NCBI RefSeq assembly: GCF_041088075.1
Contig: NZ_JBGCVY010000056.1
Coordinates: forward strand, 31,071 to 95,070
DNA from: Mucilaginibacter_A sp041088075
GTDB taxonomy: Bacteria; Bacteroidota; Bacteroidia; Sphingobacteriales; Sphingobacteriaceae
Reading direction: 5' to 3'
DNA length: 64,000 bases
This document shows positions 18,132-26,866 of this stretch, piece after piece. Position 1 is the first letter of the stretch. Every line of letters begins with the position of its first letter. Position numbers and translations under genes: made by a program. The notes below the pieces were generated by a model, which saw nothing but the letters and a program-made list of their open reading frames with translations, ran no database searches and had not been told where the DNA came from.

Positions 18132-18779
18132 ATGAAAAAGCTATTCATCGCATTGTTAATACTGTTGCCTTTCGTCGTATGTGCCCAAAATGCCGATTCT
18201 ATTAAATATTACAAAGCATTAGCCGTTCCGGATGCTTCATTAAAAGTGCTAAACGCTGAATTTGGCTCTATGCCCGCCTATCAGCAAGAAGACCCCAATT
18301 ACATCGCCGAGATCCGTGCCATGGCTGCCAAAATCAATAAGCAAAAAAATTGATCCAGCTGCGGTTTATTAAAGAGAACCTAAATTCACTTTATAGTTTG
18401 CGTGCCCTAACAGAGCTAGCAGGGCCATTTGTTGATTATAATACAATCGCTCCTTTATTTGCCTCGCTGTTGCCAGAGCAGCAAAACTCGGAGGTAGGGT
18501 TGAAATTTAATAAAATAGTAGCTGCAGCCAAGCTAACATCAGTGGGAGCCATAGCACCGGACTTTACCCAAAACGATGTGAATGGTAAGCCCGTGAGCCT
18601 AAAAGATTTTAGAGGAAAATATGTTTTGGTTGATTTCTGGGCATCATGGTGTGGCCCCTGTCGTACTGAAACCCCCATGTGGTAAAAGCATACCATAAAT
18701 ATCAGGATAAAAATTTTACGATACTTGGGGTGTCATTAGATAGGCCGGGTGCCAAAGATGCCTGTTTTTTTGTGCGCTA
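18132..18779 (+). pseudogene. TlpA-like thioredoxin, two frameshifts and truncated
   Basis: Begins with signal peptide MKKLFIALLILLPFVVCAQ. The frame is lost near 18347 in a run of seven A (eight would keep NKQKKLIQLRFIKE in frame). The second piece carries the thioredoxin block VDFWASWCGPCRTETP and loses frame again near 18675 in a run of five C, where the expected continuation HVVKAYHKYQDKNFTILGVSLDRPGAKDA is readable one frame over in two stretches. It then stops at 18779, about 50 residues short of the domain end. It would have been a second TlpA of the dsbD operon. Homopolymer sequencing errors could mimic the shifts but not the lost C-terminus. Confidence 0.82.
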
Positions 18780-18876
18780 ACTGGGGAAACAAAAAAACAT
18801 CCGATAAATAAAGCACTCCATACTGTTTTTAACGAGAATAGTTAAAAGGGTTATAAAAATGATAAGTGATGAAACT

Positions 18877-19974
18877 TTACCTGCTTTTTTGGCCAGATGC
18901 AGTAATGGTTTTATTGTTAAATGTGGGATTGATACGAAAATATTTACCGCCCGGAAAACTCACCACATAATCGGATTTAAAGTGCATGCTTTTTAAATAA
19001 TAATCCGTGGTGATGATTTGTGCGCCGGAATTACAAGCTGTTATAAAATCGCTTTTATCGTTTTTGCGTGCCTGCTGCGTATCGGCATCGGCACGCGTGC
19101 GGAGGATGTATCCTTTTTTAACCAGCTCTTTTATTTCCGGGTCTTTTGGGTCGTTTCGGATCATCATCGCCGCTTCCGGTGTTCCGGCATCGGCATCGGC
19201 AAATAAAATACGGCCTTTTAAAGATGGATGATTACTGATATACATCGCGCGTTTGCCCTTTTTATCGTCTAAAACAAACAAAAACTTTCCTTTTGCCTGG
19301 TCAAGCGTTGGCCAACCGTTGTGCGTAACTGCTTCGTTTAACGTATTAAATTTTCCACGGACTTCATCAGGCGTGAGGATATTTTGTTTGCCGAGGTTTT
19401 TGGTTAAGCTTTCGTCCAGTTCATCAAAAGTTTGGGTGGTAAATTTTTCGGGAACGGTAAAACCAGGCAGTTTGATGGCTTCATCTTTTGCTTCCAAAGT
19501 GATAAAAACCGGATGATGGTTTGGGTGCGCATCCGACCAAACTTTTAATTGATTGAGACAATCTGCAAGTGTTAAACCCTGGCTGCGAAAATCAAGATCG
19601 GGAATGTGCAGCACTTTAAAACCCGGTTTCTCCATCACGCCTTTCGGGTCATACGGTGCCTGGTTTTTCACCATTTCCAAACCTTTCGGATGCGCGTATT
19701 TGCCGCCTTTTTCATCGGCATAAACATCAATTTCCAAGTTGCACAAACCCATATTCAACTGGTCGGCAAAACTGATATGTTCATAATCAATTTTACTGGC
19801 CGAGGCAGAATCACGGCTTGCAAAAAACTTAAACAAAGCCGGGTCAATTGCTTTTTTATAACTGTTGTGCGAACCGATCACTTGTATCTGATTGATCCTG
19901 ATTTGGTTGTCCTGCTGATTTTTACTGGGTAAAAGAAGCATCAGGGAAAACACAACGCCTGAAAATATTTTCAT
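18877..19974 (-). CDS. Secreted Ca2+-dependent PI-PLC-like phosphodiesterase
   Basis: 365 residues with an N-terminal signal sequence (MKIFSGVVFSLMLLLPS). Motifs of the bacterial Ca2+-dependent phosphoinositide phospholipase C family: VIGSHNSYK (near 34), CNLEIDVYAD (near 78), HIPDLDFRS (near 122) and FITLEAKDE (near 157). The fold is a TIM barrel cleaving phosphodiesters of inositol lipids or related molecules (family knowledge; substrate here unknown). A complete interspersed motif lies inside the signal-peptide codons at 19915-19941. On the minus strand it follows the remains of a SusC/SusD pair, its likely former operon partners. Confidence 0.83.
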   Translation of the reverse strand: MKIFSGVVFSLMLLLPSKNQQDNQIRINQIQVIGSHNSYKKAIDPALFKFFASRDSASASKIDYEHISFADQLNMGLCNLEIDVYADEKGGKYAHPKGLEMVKNQAPYDPKGVMEKPGFKVLHIPDLDFRSQGLTLADCLNQLKVWSDAHPNHHPVFITLEAKDEAIKLPGFTVPEKFTTQTFDELDESLTKNLGKQNILTPDEVRGKFNTLNEAVTHNGWPTLDQAKGKFLFVLDDKKGKRAMYISNHPSLKGRILFADADAGTPEAAMMIRNDPKDPEIKELVKKGYILRTRADADTQQARKNDKSDFITACNSGAQIITTDYYLKSMHFKSDYVVSFPGGKYFRINPTFNNKTITASGQKSR

Positions 19975-20000
19975 AATTGCTGAGGTGAAGAGTGATTAAA

Positions 20001-21210
20001 TTAATAGCCGGGGTTTTGGACCAAGTTAGGGTTTGTTTTTAATTCTGTTGAAGGAACGGGATACAATCTCCGGTTCACGTCTTTATTCATTGATAGCACA
20101 TCGTTCGGCAACGGATATTCTACCTCAAACTGCCCGAAGCGGATCAAATCGTTCCGCCGCCAGCCTTCCCACGTTCCAACGCCGTCCGTTTTAAGATACC
20201 GTTGTTTTTAAAATAATTAACGCTGGCCCCATACTCAGCGTTTTTGGAGGCGCCGCCGCATGACAAATTATGGTTTTTAGAAAAACCACGACGCTCGACC
20301 AGGTTTTGCCAGTTGGTGTTTGATCCGTCGTCGTCTATCGGGTTTGCCAACGGTCTCTGGTTATTGTTTTTTAAATACTGGCGCAGTTTATCGCCGCTCA
20401 ACATATCAATTTTTTTTAAACCTCGTCAACCGCTGCATAGCTGCTGTAAGCCAGCCTGGTTTGCCCAAGCTTTGCCCTTTTGGTGGTGATAATGATCACG
20501 CCATTGGCCGCCCGCGAACCATAAATAGCAGTTGATGATGCATCTTTTAGCACATCAATACTTTCAATATCGGCCGGTGCCAGCAAATCTATGGAAGTGC
20601 CCGGCACGCCGTCTATCACATAAAAAGGTTCCTGCGCGCTGGTCCGTATCGTTGATGGCCCTCTTAAAATTACGGATAGTGCCTGGTTCGGGTCGCCGCT
20701 TTTGGTAACGTTTAGGCCGGGCACTTTTCCCTGCAACAGTTCGGCAGGCGTAGTCAAAACGCCTTGGTTAAAGTCTTCGGATTTTAAGGAAGTGATGGCA
20801 CCCGTAACATCCTGTTTGGTAGAAGTGCCATAACCAATTACCACCACATCTTTCAATTGCTGGCTGTTGGGCAGCAAACTGACGTTGATGGTATTTTGAT
20901 TTCCGACAGGTATTTCTTTGGTGGTAAAGCCTACCGATGTAAACCTTAACACACTGGTATTGCTGTTAACATTGATGGAATATTTACCATTCATATCAGA
21001 AGCAACGCCGTTGGTAGTGCCAATTACCAAAACAGAAACGCCTGGCAAAGGCTGGTTTTTTTCGTCGGTTACCGTGCCGCTGATCATCCTCCCGGATTGT
21101 GAAAAAACAACCGCGGGCGCAACCATCAGCAACAAATTAATTAGCAGGACGAATTCCCGTTTATACTTTCCGAATGCGTGTTTGAAAAGAACGATGTAGA
21201 GTTTTTCCAT
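20001..21210 (-). pseudogene. Collapsed SusC-SusD pair: SusC N-terminus joined to SusD C-terminus
   Basis: The first 264 codons (20416-21210) are a normal SusC start: leader to VFSQSG, carboxypeptidase-regulatory domain, and plug with PFYVIDGVPG and ASSTAIYGSRAANGVIIITTK. A frameshift beside a run of eight A at about 20410 leads into MLSGDKLRQYLKNNNQ, the next SusC segment. At about 20175 SusC sequence ends and the last ~60 residues of a SusD follow (WEGWRRNDLIRFGQFE ... LVQNPGY, stop at 20001). Roughly the SusC barrel and most of SusD are deleted. Upstream of the PI-PLC gene on the same strand. Confidence 0.88.
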
Positions 21211-21514
21211 AAAAAGCTTTGATTTTTTTGCTGAAGAAAATGTGTTGTTTTAGCTAATTGCTTCTATTTATTTGCTGCAAAGGAAGGCTCCTATTGTTAC
21301 CAAAAAATCAATTCCTTGTTACTTTTAAGCATAAAAAGGAGGCTGCCAGATTTGCTTTTTTTATTGAGGTTAATTTTGATTCAACTGAAAATCAGAAGCA
21401 TATACCAAAGCTTTTCAAAGCTTATGCTTTCTTGTTTTTCTAATTAAACTTACATTTAGATAACCGGTTATTAACCTTAAATTAATGTACGGCCAATAGT
21501 TTTACCACCAAAAT
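21211..21514. other. AT-rich spacer between divergent genes
   Basis: About 300 bases without a credible gene. It holds a local inverted repeat (CAAAGCTTTTCAAAGCTTATGC) near 21405-21427. No clear promoter pair was found. Confidence 0.4.
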
Positions 21515-22171
21515 ATGCAGGGTAAAAAAAGCATTCTATCAATCGTCATCTTGTTGGCCGGGCTTGCCGCGTTTGGCCAAAAGCCTGGCAATGCGCCATT
21601 GCCTTTATCAACCCAACAACAATTTGTCCAATCCAAAAACTATTACTTGCTCACTTTATTCGGGCAATCCCCGCAGGTGAAAAAAATGCTGGAGAGCGAT
21701 CCTATCCTGTCAAGATTTGCTTCCGCCGAAACAGACAGTTTGCGCCAATCACTTTTATCCTGTAAAAACAGTATTTGCTTTGCCGAAAAAGCAAAGTTTA
21801 CGGCTGCGGAAATCAGGCTGGTTGCTGACCGTTTATCAAAATTATACCGGCCCGAAAACGCTTTAGGTTTGCTGGTAAAGCAGCAGTTGATCCCTTCGGG
21901 GAAGTATGGTTTGTACGGAAATTTAAAGCCGGAAGCGATTTTACAAAAAGCCTGGGAACAGGACGCGCATAAAATCCCTTTTGATAAACCTTTTCTCACA
22001 TCTACCACTAAAGGCCAAAGTTTTGCCATCACCAATATGGCTGCGCGTTGCGAAAAGGAACTGCATTATGTGCCGTACAAACCCGGCAAGCGGCTGAGCG
22101 ATACCGACCAGGAATTTTACCCGGTAAAAGAAGCATGGCAAATAAATGCCGATGAGCCGCTTGACCCTTAA
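21515..22171 (+). CDS. YdcF-family secreted protein with the catalytic domain deleted in frame
   Basis: 218 residues with signal peptide MQGKKSILSIVILLAGLAAFG. Residues 25-150 look like the helical N-terminal region of ~400-residue Sphingobacteriaceae YdcF-family proteins (QSKNYYLLTLFGQSP, PSGKYGLYGNL, KAWEQDA). Residues from about 151 (IPFDKPFLTSTTKGQS, RLSDTDQEFYPVKEAWQIN, EPLDP) look like their extreme C-terminus. The central ~200-residue domain that defines the family seems to be missing without a frameshift. The comparison is from memory of the family, so confidence is moderate. The motif occurs twice inside the gene (21523 variant; 22125 exact, encoding PVKEAW). Confidence 0.6.
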   Translation: MQGKKSILSIVILLAGLAAFGQKPGNAPLPLSTQQQFVQSKNYYLLTLFGQSPQVKKMLESDPILSRFASAETDSLRQSLLSCKNSICFAEKAKFTAAEIRLVADRLSKLYRPENALGLLVKQQLIPSGKYGLYGNLKPEAILQKAWEQDAHKIPFDKPFLTSTTKGQSFAITNMAARCEKELHYVPYKPGKRLSDTDQEFYPVKEAWQINADEPLDP

Positions 22172-22178
22172 TAAATCC

Positions 22179-23048
22179 ATGAAAAAAATTAGTATAACCC
22201 TTTTTGCTGTTGCCTTTTATTTATCTGCTTTTATGGCTGTTCATATCAATTTAAAGCTGAAACGCGAGTTTACGGTTGATTCTTTAGGCGCTTGCCAGGG
22301 GATTTCTTATCAAAACGGAAAAATATTTTTGTACGGCGACCGCGAGGTTGGCATAATCCGAGAATATAAATTGGCAAACGACAGCCTGGATTATCAGCAT
22401 AAAGAATACAAGCTGACGGTAGACGGCAAAGATGTGATCAACCATCCAACCGGCATTGCTTATAACGGTAAAAGCCCGGTTTTTATCGGAAATTCCATCC
22501 GCTTAAACCCGGAAGGAACACACTGGAAAGCGGTAATTTATTGTGTAAACTGGCCGGGGCTGTTAAAAACCGGAACGCTGGACGGCAATATCTTAGGCAC
22601 AATTGACGACGACACCTGCATCCAGGGAACGCGGCCGGAATATGTGAAATACAAAGGCAAATGGTTTGTGGCGACGGCGGATTACGGGAACAAGAAAAAT
22701 GAAGTAAGATTGTACGATCCGGAAGCGTTGAAAAAGGCCGCTAAAACTTCGGAACCGGGTGTTTTGTACAAAAGGTTTACTTGCGGCCCTTGGGTGCAAA
22801 ATTTGTTTTGGATGAAAAACACAAACACGCTGGTGCTGGTTCAAAACCAAATTGAAGGAAGAAAATGGCGTTTTACTTTTGTTGATTTGGAGAAATCCAT
22901 TGAAACGGGCAAAGAAGTTGTTTTGAATGTAGTTGAAACCGACCGTGCAGATGAACTGGAAGGTTTTGCTTTTTTGGATGGCGCAAAGCAGGGCATCGCG
23001 GTTACTTCTTCCAGAACCAATAATGTTAATTTGATGCGTGCCGAATAA
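22179..23048 (+). CDS. Unknown secreted or membrane-anchored protein, likely beta-propeller
   Basis: About 289 residues from the ATG at 22179, chosen because it starts MKKISITLFAVAFYLSAF, a good signal or anchor, eight bases after the previous stop. Repeated blocks of about 45 residues of the form YQNGKIFLYGD, YNGKSPVFIGNS, KYKGKWFVATADYG and WMKNTNTLVLVQN suggest a beta-propeller. No catalytic motif is recognised. It may be cotranscribed with the YdcF-like remnant. Confidence 0.6.
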   Translation: MKKISITLFAVAFYLSAFMAVHINLKLKREFTVDSLGACQGISYQNGKIFLYGDREVGIIREYKLANDSLDYQHKEYKLTVDGKDVINHPTGIAYNGKSPVFIGNSIRLNPEGTHWKAVIYCVNWPGLLKTGTLDGNILGTIDDDTCIQGTRPEYVKYKGKWFVATADYGNKKNEVRLYDPEALKKAAKTSEPGVLYKRFTCGPWVQNLFWMKNTNTLVLVQNQIEGRKWRFTFVDLEKSIETGKEVVLNVVETDRADELEGFAFLDGAKQGIAVTSSRTNNVNLMRAE

Positions 23049-23080
23049 AAAAGAGGTGGTAAAAGAAGTATTGGGGGAGA

Positions 23081-24405
23081 GTGTAAAATAAACTGTGTCA
23101 GTTAAGGATTAATGATGATTTTTAACTTTAAGATACAGAAATATGGACGAGCAACAAGGTTTTGATTTTGAGCGCTTCAAGGCAGAAGCGATCAAGGGTA
23201 TGTATGCGGGCAGGCCGCTGAATGGAGAGAAAGGGATATTTGCGCCCTTATTGAAACACTTTTTAGAATCGGCACTGGAAGGCGAGCTGGAAGCGCATTT
23301 GCAGGAAGAAAAAGCGGCCGGGATAGCCAACCGGCGCAACGGCAAGGCCAGCAAAAAGATAAAAAGCATTTCTGGGGAATTTGAGCTGGAAAGCGGCCGT
23401 GACCGCGCAGGCAGCTTTGAGCCGCTGGTGCTTCCCAAGCGGCAGGTCGTTATCACTGAAGAACCGGAGGAAAAAGTCATTGGCCTTTACGGGCTTGGCC
23501 TGAGCACCAGGGACATCAGTAAACATATCAAGGAGCTGTACCAGATGGACATCTCTGCCAGTACCCTGTCTTCCATTACGGATAAAGTTGTTCCCGCGAT
23601 GAACGAATGGCGGTCCCGTTCATTAGATTCTGTTTATGCTTTTGTTTATTTGGATTGTATGCATTACAAAGTGCGGGAAGGAAGCAGCGTTGTTACCCGT
23701 GCAGTTTACAATATCCTGGGCGTCTCTTTAGATGGCAAGAAAGACCTGCTGGGCATGTACCTTTCTGAGAGCGAAGGCGCGAAGTTCTGGCCCGCTGTTT
23801 TGACCGACCTGAAAAACCGTGGGGTGCAGGACATGTTGATCGCTTGCGTGGACGGGCTGAAAGGGTTTCCCGAGGCCATCGCTGCCATCTTCCCGAAAAC
23901 CGAGGTGCAGACCTGCGTAGTCCACCAAATCCGGAACAGCCTGCGCTACATCACGGAAAAAGACAAGAAAGCATTTATGGCCGATCTGAAACCGGTCTAT
24001 CAAGCCCTGACCAAAGAACAGGGCTATGAAAACTTGATAATGCTGGACGAAAAATGGGGCAAAAAATATCCCGTTCCGGTTAACTCCTGGTACAACAACT
24101 GGGAAAACCTGTCCACCTTCTTTAAGTTCGATGCCCATATCAGAAAAGTAATTTACACCACTAATTCGGTAGAAGGCTTTCACCGCCAGGTCAGAAAAGT
24201 AACCAAAACTAAAGGTGCTTTTACCTCAGACAACGCCCTTTTGAAACTGGTATACCTGATCGTACAGAATATCTCCGAAAAATGGGCCATGCCACTCCAC
24301 AACTGGAACCTCACCTTATCTCAACTTTTTATTATGTTTGAAGACAGAATCAAAATGCACCTCAACAACAACTGAAAAATAACACTGACACAGTTCAGTT
24401 TACAC
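23081..24405. mobile_element. IS256-family insertion sequence (1325 bp)
   Basis: Inverted ends GTGTAAAATAAACTGTGTCA (23081) and, inverted at 24405, GTGTAAACTGAACTGTGTCA, enclosing one transposase gene. Size and ends fit IS256. The flanks show no obvious 8-9 base duplication, so either one side was deleted after insertion or the copy arose by recombination. An interspersed-motif copy (TAAAAGAAGTAT, 23060) lies just outside the left end. Confidence 0.85.
23143..24375 (+). CDS. IS256-family (mutator-type) transposase
   Basis: 410 residues, intact. Domain order of the family: N-terminal helical part with HFLESALEGELEAHLQ, zinc-less DNA-binding region (GLSTRDISKHIKELY), and the RNase H-like catalytic core with VYLDCMHYKV (first Asp, near 169), LIACVDGLKGFPEAI (second Asp, near 235) and the conserved CVVHQIRNS. 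The later ENLSTFFKFDAHIRKVIYTTNSVEGFHRQVRK supplies the final Glu. It probably moves the enclosing 1325-bp element by a copy-out mechanism (family knowledge). Confidence 0.95.
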   Translation: MDEQQGFDFERFKAEAIKGMYAGRPLNGEKGIFAPLLKHFLESALEGELEAHLQEEKAAGIANRRNGKASKKIKSISGEFELESGRDRAGSFEPLVLPKRQVVITEEPEEKVIGLYGLGLSTRDISKHIKELYQMDISASTLSSITDKVVPAMNEWRSRSLDSVYAFVYLDCMHYKVREGSSVVTRAVYNILGVSLDGKKDLLGMYLSESEGAKFWPAVLTDLKNRGVQDMLIACVDGLKGFPEAIAAIFPKTEVQTCVVHQIRNSLRYITEKDKKAFMADLKPVYQALTKEQGYENLIMLDEKWGKKYPVPVNSWYNNWENLSTFFKFDAHIRKVIYTTNSVEGFHRQVRKVTKTKGAFTSDNALLKLVYLIVQNISEKWAMPLHNWNLTLSQLFIMFEDRIKMHLNNN

Positions 24406-24579
24406 TACCAAAACTTCATGCGGTAACTTTCAAAGGCTGGCTGCTGAAAATCACCTTGTTCGTGTTTGCTTTTACCCTTGACAAAATAATACCTAACTAA
24501 CAACTTGAGTTAATTAAGCATTTGTAATTCTATTGAGCTGTAATGCCGAAATCCCCCCCGCCTTCGCCAAGCCTTTTCC
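24406..24579 (+). other. Short C-terminal gene remnant between IS256 and the cassette array
   Basis: Right of the IS, one frame reads LHAVTFKGWLLKITLFVF and ends PN-stop near 24500. It looks like the hydrophobic tail of a membrane protein whose front is gone. Not identified. The following 70 bases are non-coding up to the half-site at 24559. Confidence 0.35.
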
Positions 24580-24592
24580 GTTGTGTGTAATT
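24559..24592 (+). repeat. Right half of a cassette boundary site (R0)
   Basis: CCGCCTTCGCCAAGCC, a short spacer, then GTTGTGTGTA (24580-24589). The left arm expected ~190 bases upstream is not seen. GTTGTGTGTA is exactly complementary to TACACACAAC at the 3' end of the same cassette (25156-25165). Confidence 0.6.
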
Positions 24593-24600
24593 TACCGAAC

Positions 24601-25152
24601 ATGAAGCATAAACTTTCCATATTTGTCATTTTAATTTTTATTTTGACTTCATCTTTTAGTGTTGGTTACAATTGGGCTCAAGCTTGGGTTGACGACGCTA
24701 CTATAACAAAATCAAATTTGTCAAAACCTATTCTTAGTCAGGTTACTGAAAAACATTTGACTTTGATTGTGCTAACCAAGAAATATTTAATTAAGACAGC
24801 CTCGAACGGTAACACCTATTTACATTGTTATTTAGTTAACGGCACTGATACAACTACATCAATTGGACGGGCCGATGCTACTATAACAGGATTCTCTACA
24901 GAAATTTTAAAAGATAGCATTTGGCAACAATTTCAACTACCTATCAATTCAGATTGTGGCAATTCATATTGGACACAAAAATTGAAAATTAAAACTGCAC
25001 TTTCGATACGGCTTGACCATAATGAGATTGGACCTATCCGCGTTCCCTTTAGAATAAGGTTTGATCATAACAACAATGTTATATATTCAAATATTATTAC
25101 AGTTGACATAGATCAAAAAAACTACGACAGAGTAGGCAATTCAAAGAAATAA
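24601..25152 (+). CDS. Cassette A: unknown secreted protein
   Basis: About 183 residues from the ATG at 24601, chosen because it starts MKHKLSIFVILIFILTSS, a good signal peptide. An in-frame GTG at 24583 is an alternative. The mature part is beta-rich and polar with two cysteines (HCYLVNG, SDCGNSYW) and contains a repeated DDATIT/DATITG phrase. No family is recognised. It is the single gene of the first cassette, starting 20 bases after the half-site R0 and ending just before site R1. Confidence 0.6.
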   Translation: MKHKLSIFVILIFILTSSFSVGYNWAQAWVDDATITKSNLSKPILSQVTEKHLTLIVLTKKYLIKTASNGNTYLHCYLVNGTDTTTSIGRADATITGFSTEILKDSIWQQFQLPINSDCGNSYWTQKLKIKTALSIRLDHNEIGPIRVPFRIRFDHNNNVIYSNIITVDIDQKNYDRVGNSKK

Positions 25153-25155
25153 AAC

Positions 25156-25351
25156 TACACACAACATGGGTTTGGCAAAAAACTGGCTGACGGAATTGAT
25201 TCAACTTTTTTTTGCTATTTTACTTCAGTTTCGGCGGACGGAATAAAATTTAGCCGATAAAAGAAGCATCAACATTTAATTATAAATTTAACTTTGGTTT
25301 GGGCTTACGGGTTTCAAATTCCAGTTCTTCGCCAAGTCCCCGCCGTTAGCG
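25156..25351 (+). repeat. Cassette boundary site R1 (attC-like, ~196 bp)
   Basis: Left arm TACACACAAC, ATG, GGTTTGGC, AAAAAACTGG; right arm CCAGTTCTT, CGCCAAG, TCCCCGCC, GTTAGCG. The inner arms pair with each other. The outer left arm pairs instead with the start of its own cassette at 24580. The variable centre contains the interspersed motif (25257-25268) preceded by AGCCGA. Confidence 0.75.
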
Positions 25352-25644
25352 GTAAACGTCGCCTAAATCTCGCTTATAATTCTATCGAAAAATTTGTCTT
25401 TTGATAACTTTTGAGTTAACTTTGTAAAGTGAACAAGCAAAGACAAATTATCTTTTACGAACACTACTTTACGGACTTCTATTTATAGCAACCGGAAAAA
25501 GCTCAAGAGAAGATTGAATATGTTTTTAAAAATTTAAGGACTGTTCAAAATGTCCCGAAAAAATTCCTTGGTCATATGACAGGGACTGACGGACTTTATG
25601 AAATAAGGATTGAATTTGAAAGCAACATTTACAGAATATTTTTC

Positions 25645-26418
25645 GGTTGTGTTTCTAAATGTATGATGTTCTTATATTACGTTCATAGATAGCGGTTTTC
25701 ATAATTGAATAGTGGTAAAGCAGTTTTTTTGAGAAGCATACTGTCCTTCTTGCCAGCCTTCTCAACCTTGTCCTGAACCAGGTATTGATGCCTTCTATTT
25801 TTTTTGTGTGTTTTTTGCCTATGATGTGTTTTTCTTTTGGCAGCACTTCGGCAAACGCTTTCCATTGGTCTGTACAATAAAAGTTGATTTCCAGCCCCTG
25901 GAGCTTTTTTAACAGTTCTTTTATGTTCCGCTTGTCCCGTTTGCCCCAGCTTGCCGCCAGGATTTCACCGCTTTGTTCGCAAATGGCATACAGCAGCCAC
26001 ACTTTCTTTTGCTTGTTGCCCACATATGGCCACTGTTCGTCGATCTGTATTATGTGATAAGCGGCTTTTTTTGGCCTAACTACAGATGCCTTGCCCATGC
26101 TTAAAATACTCCTGGGCACACAGTTTACACTAATGCCAAGCACTACGGCACAGTCCCTTACGCCACTGCCCCTTAAAAGCATCCGCTTCAGCAAGCCCTT
26201 GTTCCTATGGCCTGCGCCCCAGTAAAGGTATTCTTCCTGGAACTGAAGCCCGCAGGACTTGCAAAGTATATTTTGCACGCCTGTCTTTTTCTTGCCGTTT
26301 TTTACTACCTTTCCACTATGGCAGCGGGGGCAGCCAACTGTTTTGTTTGATTTCACAACCAACAAACCCCGGCAGCCCCGCTGCTATTTTATCCCATCAT
26401 ACATTTAGAATCACAACC
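25645..26418. mobile_element. IS1-family insertion sequence (774 bp)
   Basis: Ends GGTTGTGTTTCTAAATGTAT and, inverted, GGTTGTGATTCTAAATGTAT, each followed by GATG. Flanks TATTTTTC and TATTTTGC form an 8-base duplication with one difference. A single transposase gene occupies the minus strand. A short derivative with the same ends lies at 49547. Confidence 0.9.
25655..26365 (-). CDS. IS1-family transposase (single-frame InsAB)
   Basis: 236 residues with an N-terminal zinc ribbon (CPRCHSGKVVKNGKKK ... CKSCGLQF, cysteines near 13, 16, 35, 38), a helix-turn-helix and the DDE core: IIQIDEQWPYV (first Asp), FYCTDQWKAFAEVLP (second Asp) and the IEGINTWFRTRLRRLARRT block carrying the last acidic residue. 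Both InsA-like and InsB-like parts are in one frame, so no frameshifting is needed. Intact. Confidence 0.92.
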   Translation of the reverse strand: MLVVKSNKTVGCPRCHSGKVVKNGKKKTGVQNILCKSCGLQFQEEYLYWGAGHRNKGLLKRMLLRGSGVRDCAVVLGISVNCVPRSILSMGKASVVRPKKAAYHIIQIDEQWPYVGNKQKKVWLLYAICEQSGEILAASWGKRDKRNIKELLKKLQGLEINFYCTDQWKAFAEVLPKEKHIIGKKHTKKIEGINTWFRTRLRRLARRTVCFSKKLLYHYSIMKTAIYERNIRTSYI

Positions 26419-26557
26419 TATTTTGCTGTTTTGACAAAGGGAATTTAGTGGTTTTGTTTAACGGCTTTCAAAAGAAATCCCAAAAAACACCAAAGAATGA
26501 AATAGACCTGGCTTTAAAACTGAAAGACGAATATTTTAACTTAAAAAAGAAAAAGTA

Positions 26558-26863
26558 ATGAACAAAGAAAATATTAAAAATGTCAAAAATTTTGACGAAT
26601 TATTGGACATAAAATACGGGAAAATAGGCACGCAAAAACGAGACGAATTTGAAGAAAAAGCACAATATTTTGTCATTAGTGAACTGTTGAAAGAAGCCCG
26701 CAAAGAAGCCAATATGACACAAGAACAATTGGCTGAAAAAGTTGGAACAAAGAAAAGTTACATTTCAAGACTTGAAAATGGCAAATGTGATATCCAACTT
26801 TCGACACTTTATAGGATTTTTGAGTTTGGACTTGGAAAACGTGTTAACTTGATGTTCGGATAA
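26558..26863 (+). CDS. Cassette B: HigA-like antitoxin (XRE helix-turn-helix)
   Basis: 101 residues. The helix-turn-helix lies at about 45-100: EARKEANMTQEQLAEKVG and KKSYISRLENGKCDIQLSTL. It overlaps the end of the broken HigB-like gene by one base (TAATG), the toxin-first order typical of higBA. It would normally bind and silence both toxin and promoter. Here it survives as an orphan. It ends 4 bases before the boundary site R2. Confidence 0.88.
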   Translation: MNKENIKNVKNFDELLDIKYGKIGTQKRDEFEEKAQYFVISELLKEARKEANMTQEQLAEKVGTKKSYISRLENGKCDIQLSTLYRIFEFGLGKRVNLMFG

Positions 26864-26866
26864 AAA

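Larger units (their letters stand above)
25429..26558 (+). pseudogene. Cassette B: HigB-like toxin gene, nonsense codon plus IS1-family insertion
   Basis: From GTG 25429 the frame reads VNKQRQIIFYEHYFTDFYL, a TAG, then QPEKAQEKIEYVFKNLR and GTDGLYEIRIEFESNIYRIF, the pattern of RelE/HigB-fold toxins (Gp49-like). After IRIF the gene is split by the 774-bp element at 25645. It resumes right of the element as FCCFDKGNLVVLFNGFQKKS and ends KKK-TAA at 26558, overlapping the antitoxin ATG by one base. Both the stop and the insertion should abolish toxin activity. The native protein would be about 110 residues. Confidence 0.82.

Noticed and set aside
18347..18680. Treating the tlpA frameshifts as programmed frameshifting
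   Set aside because: Both lie in homopolymers without slippery-site features and the C-terminus is also missing, so decay or sequencing error is simpler.
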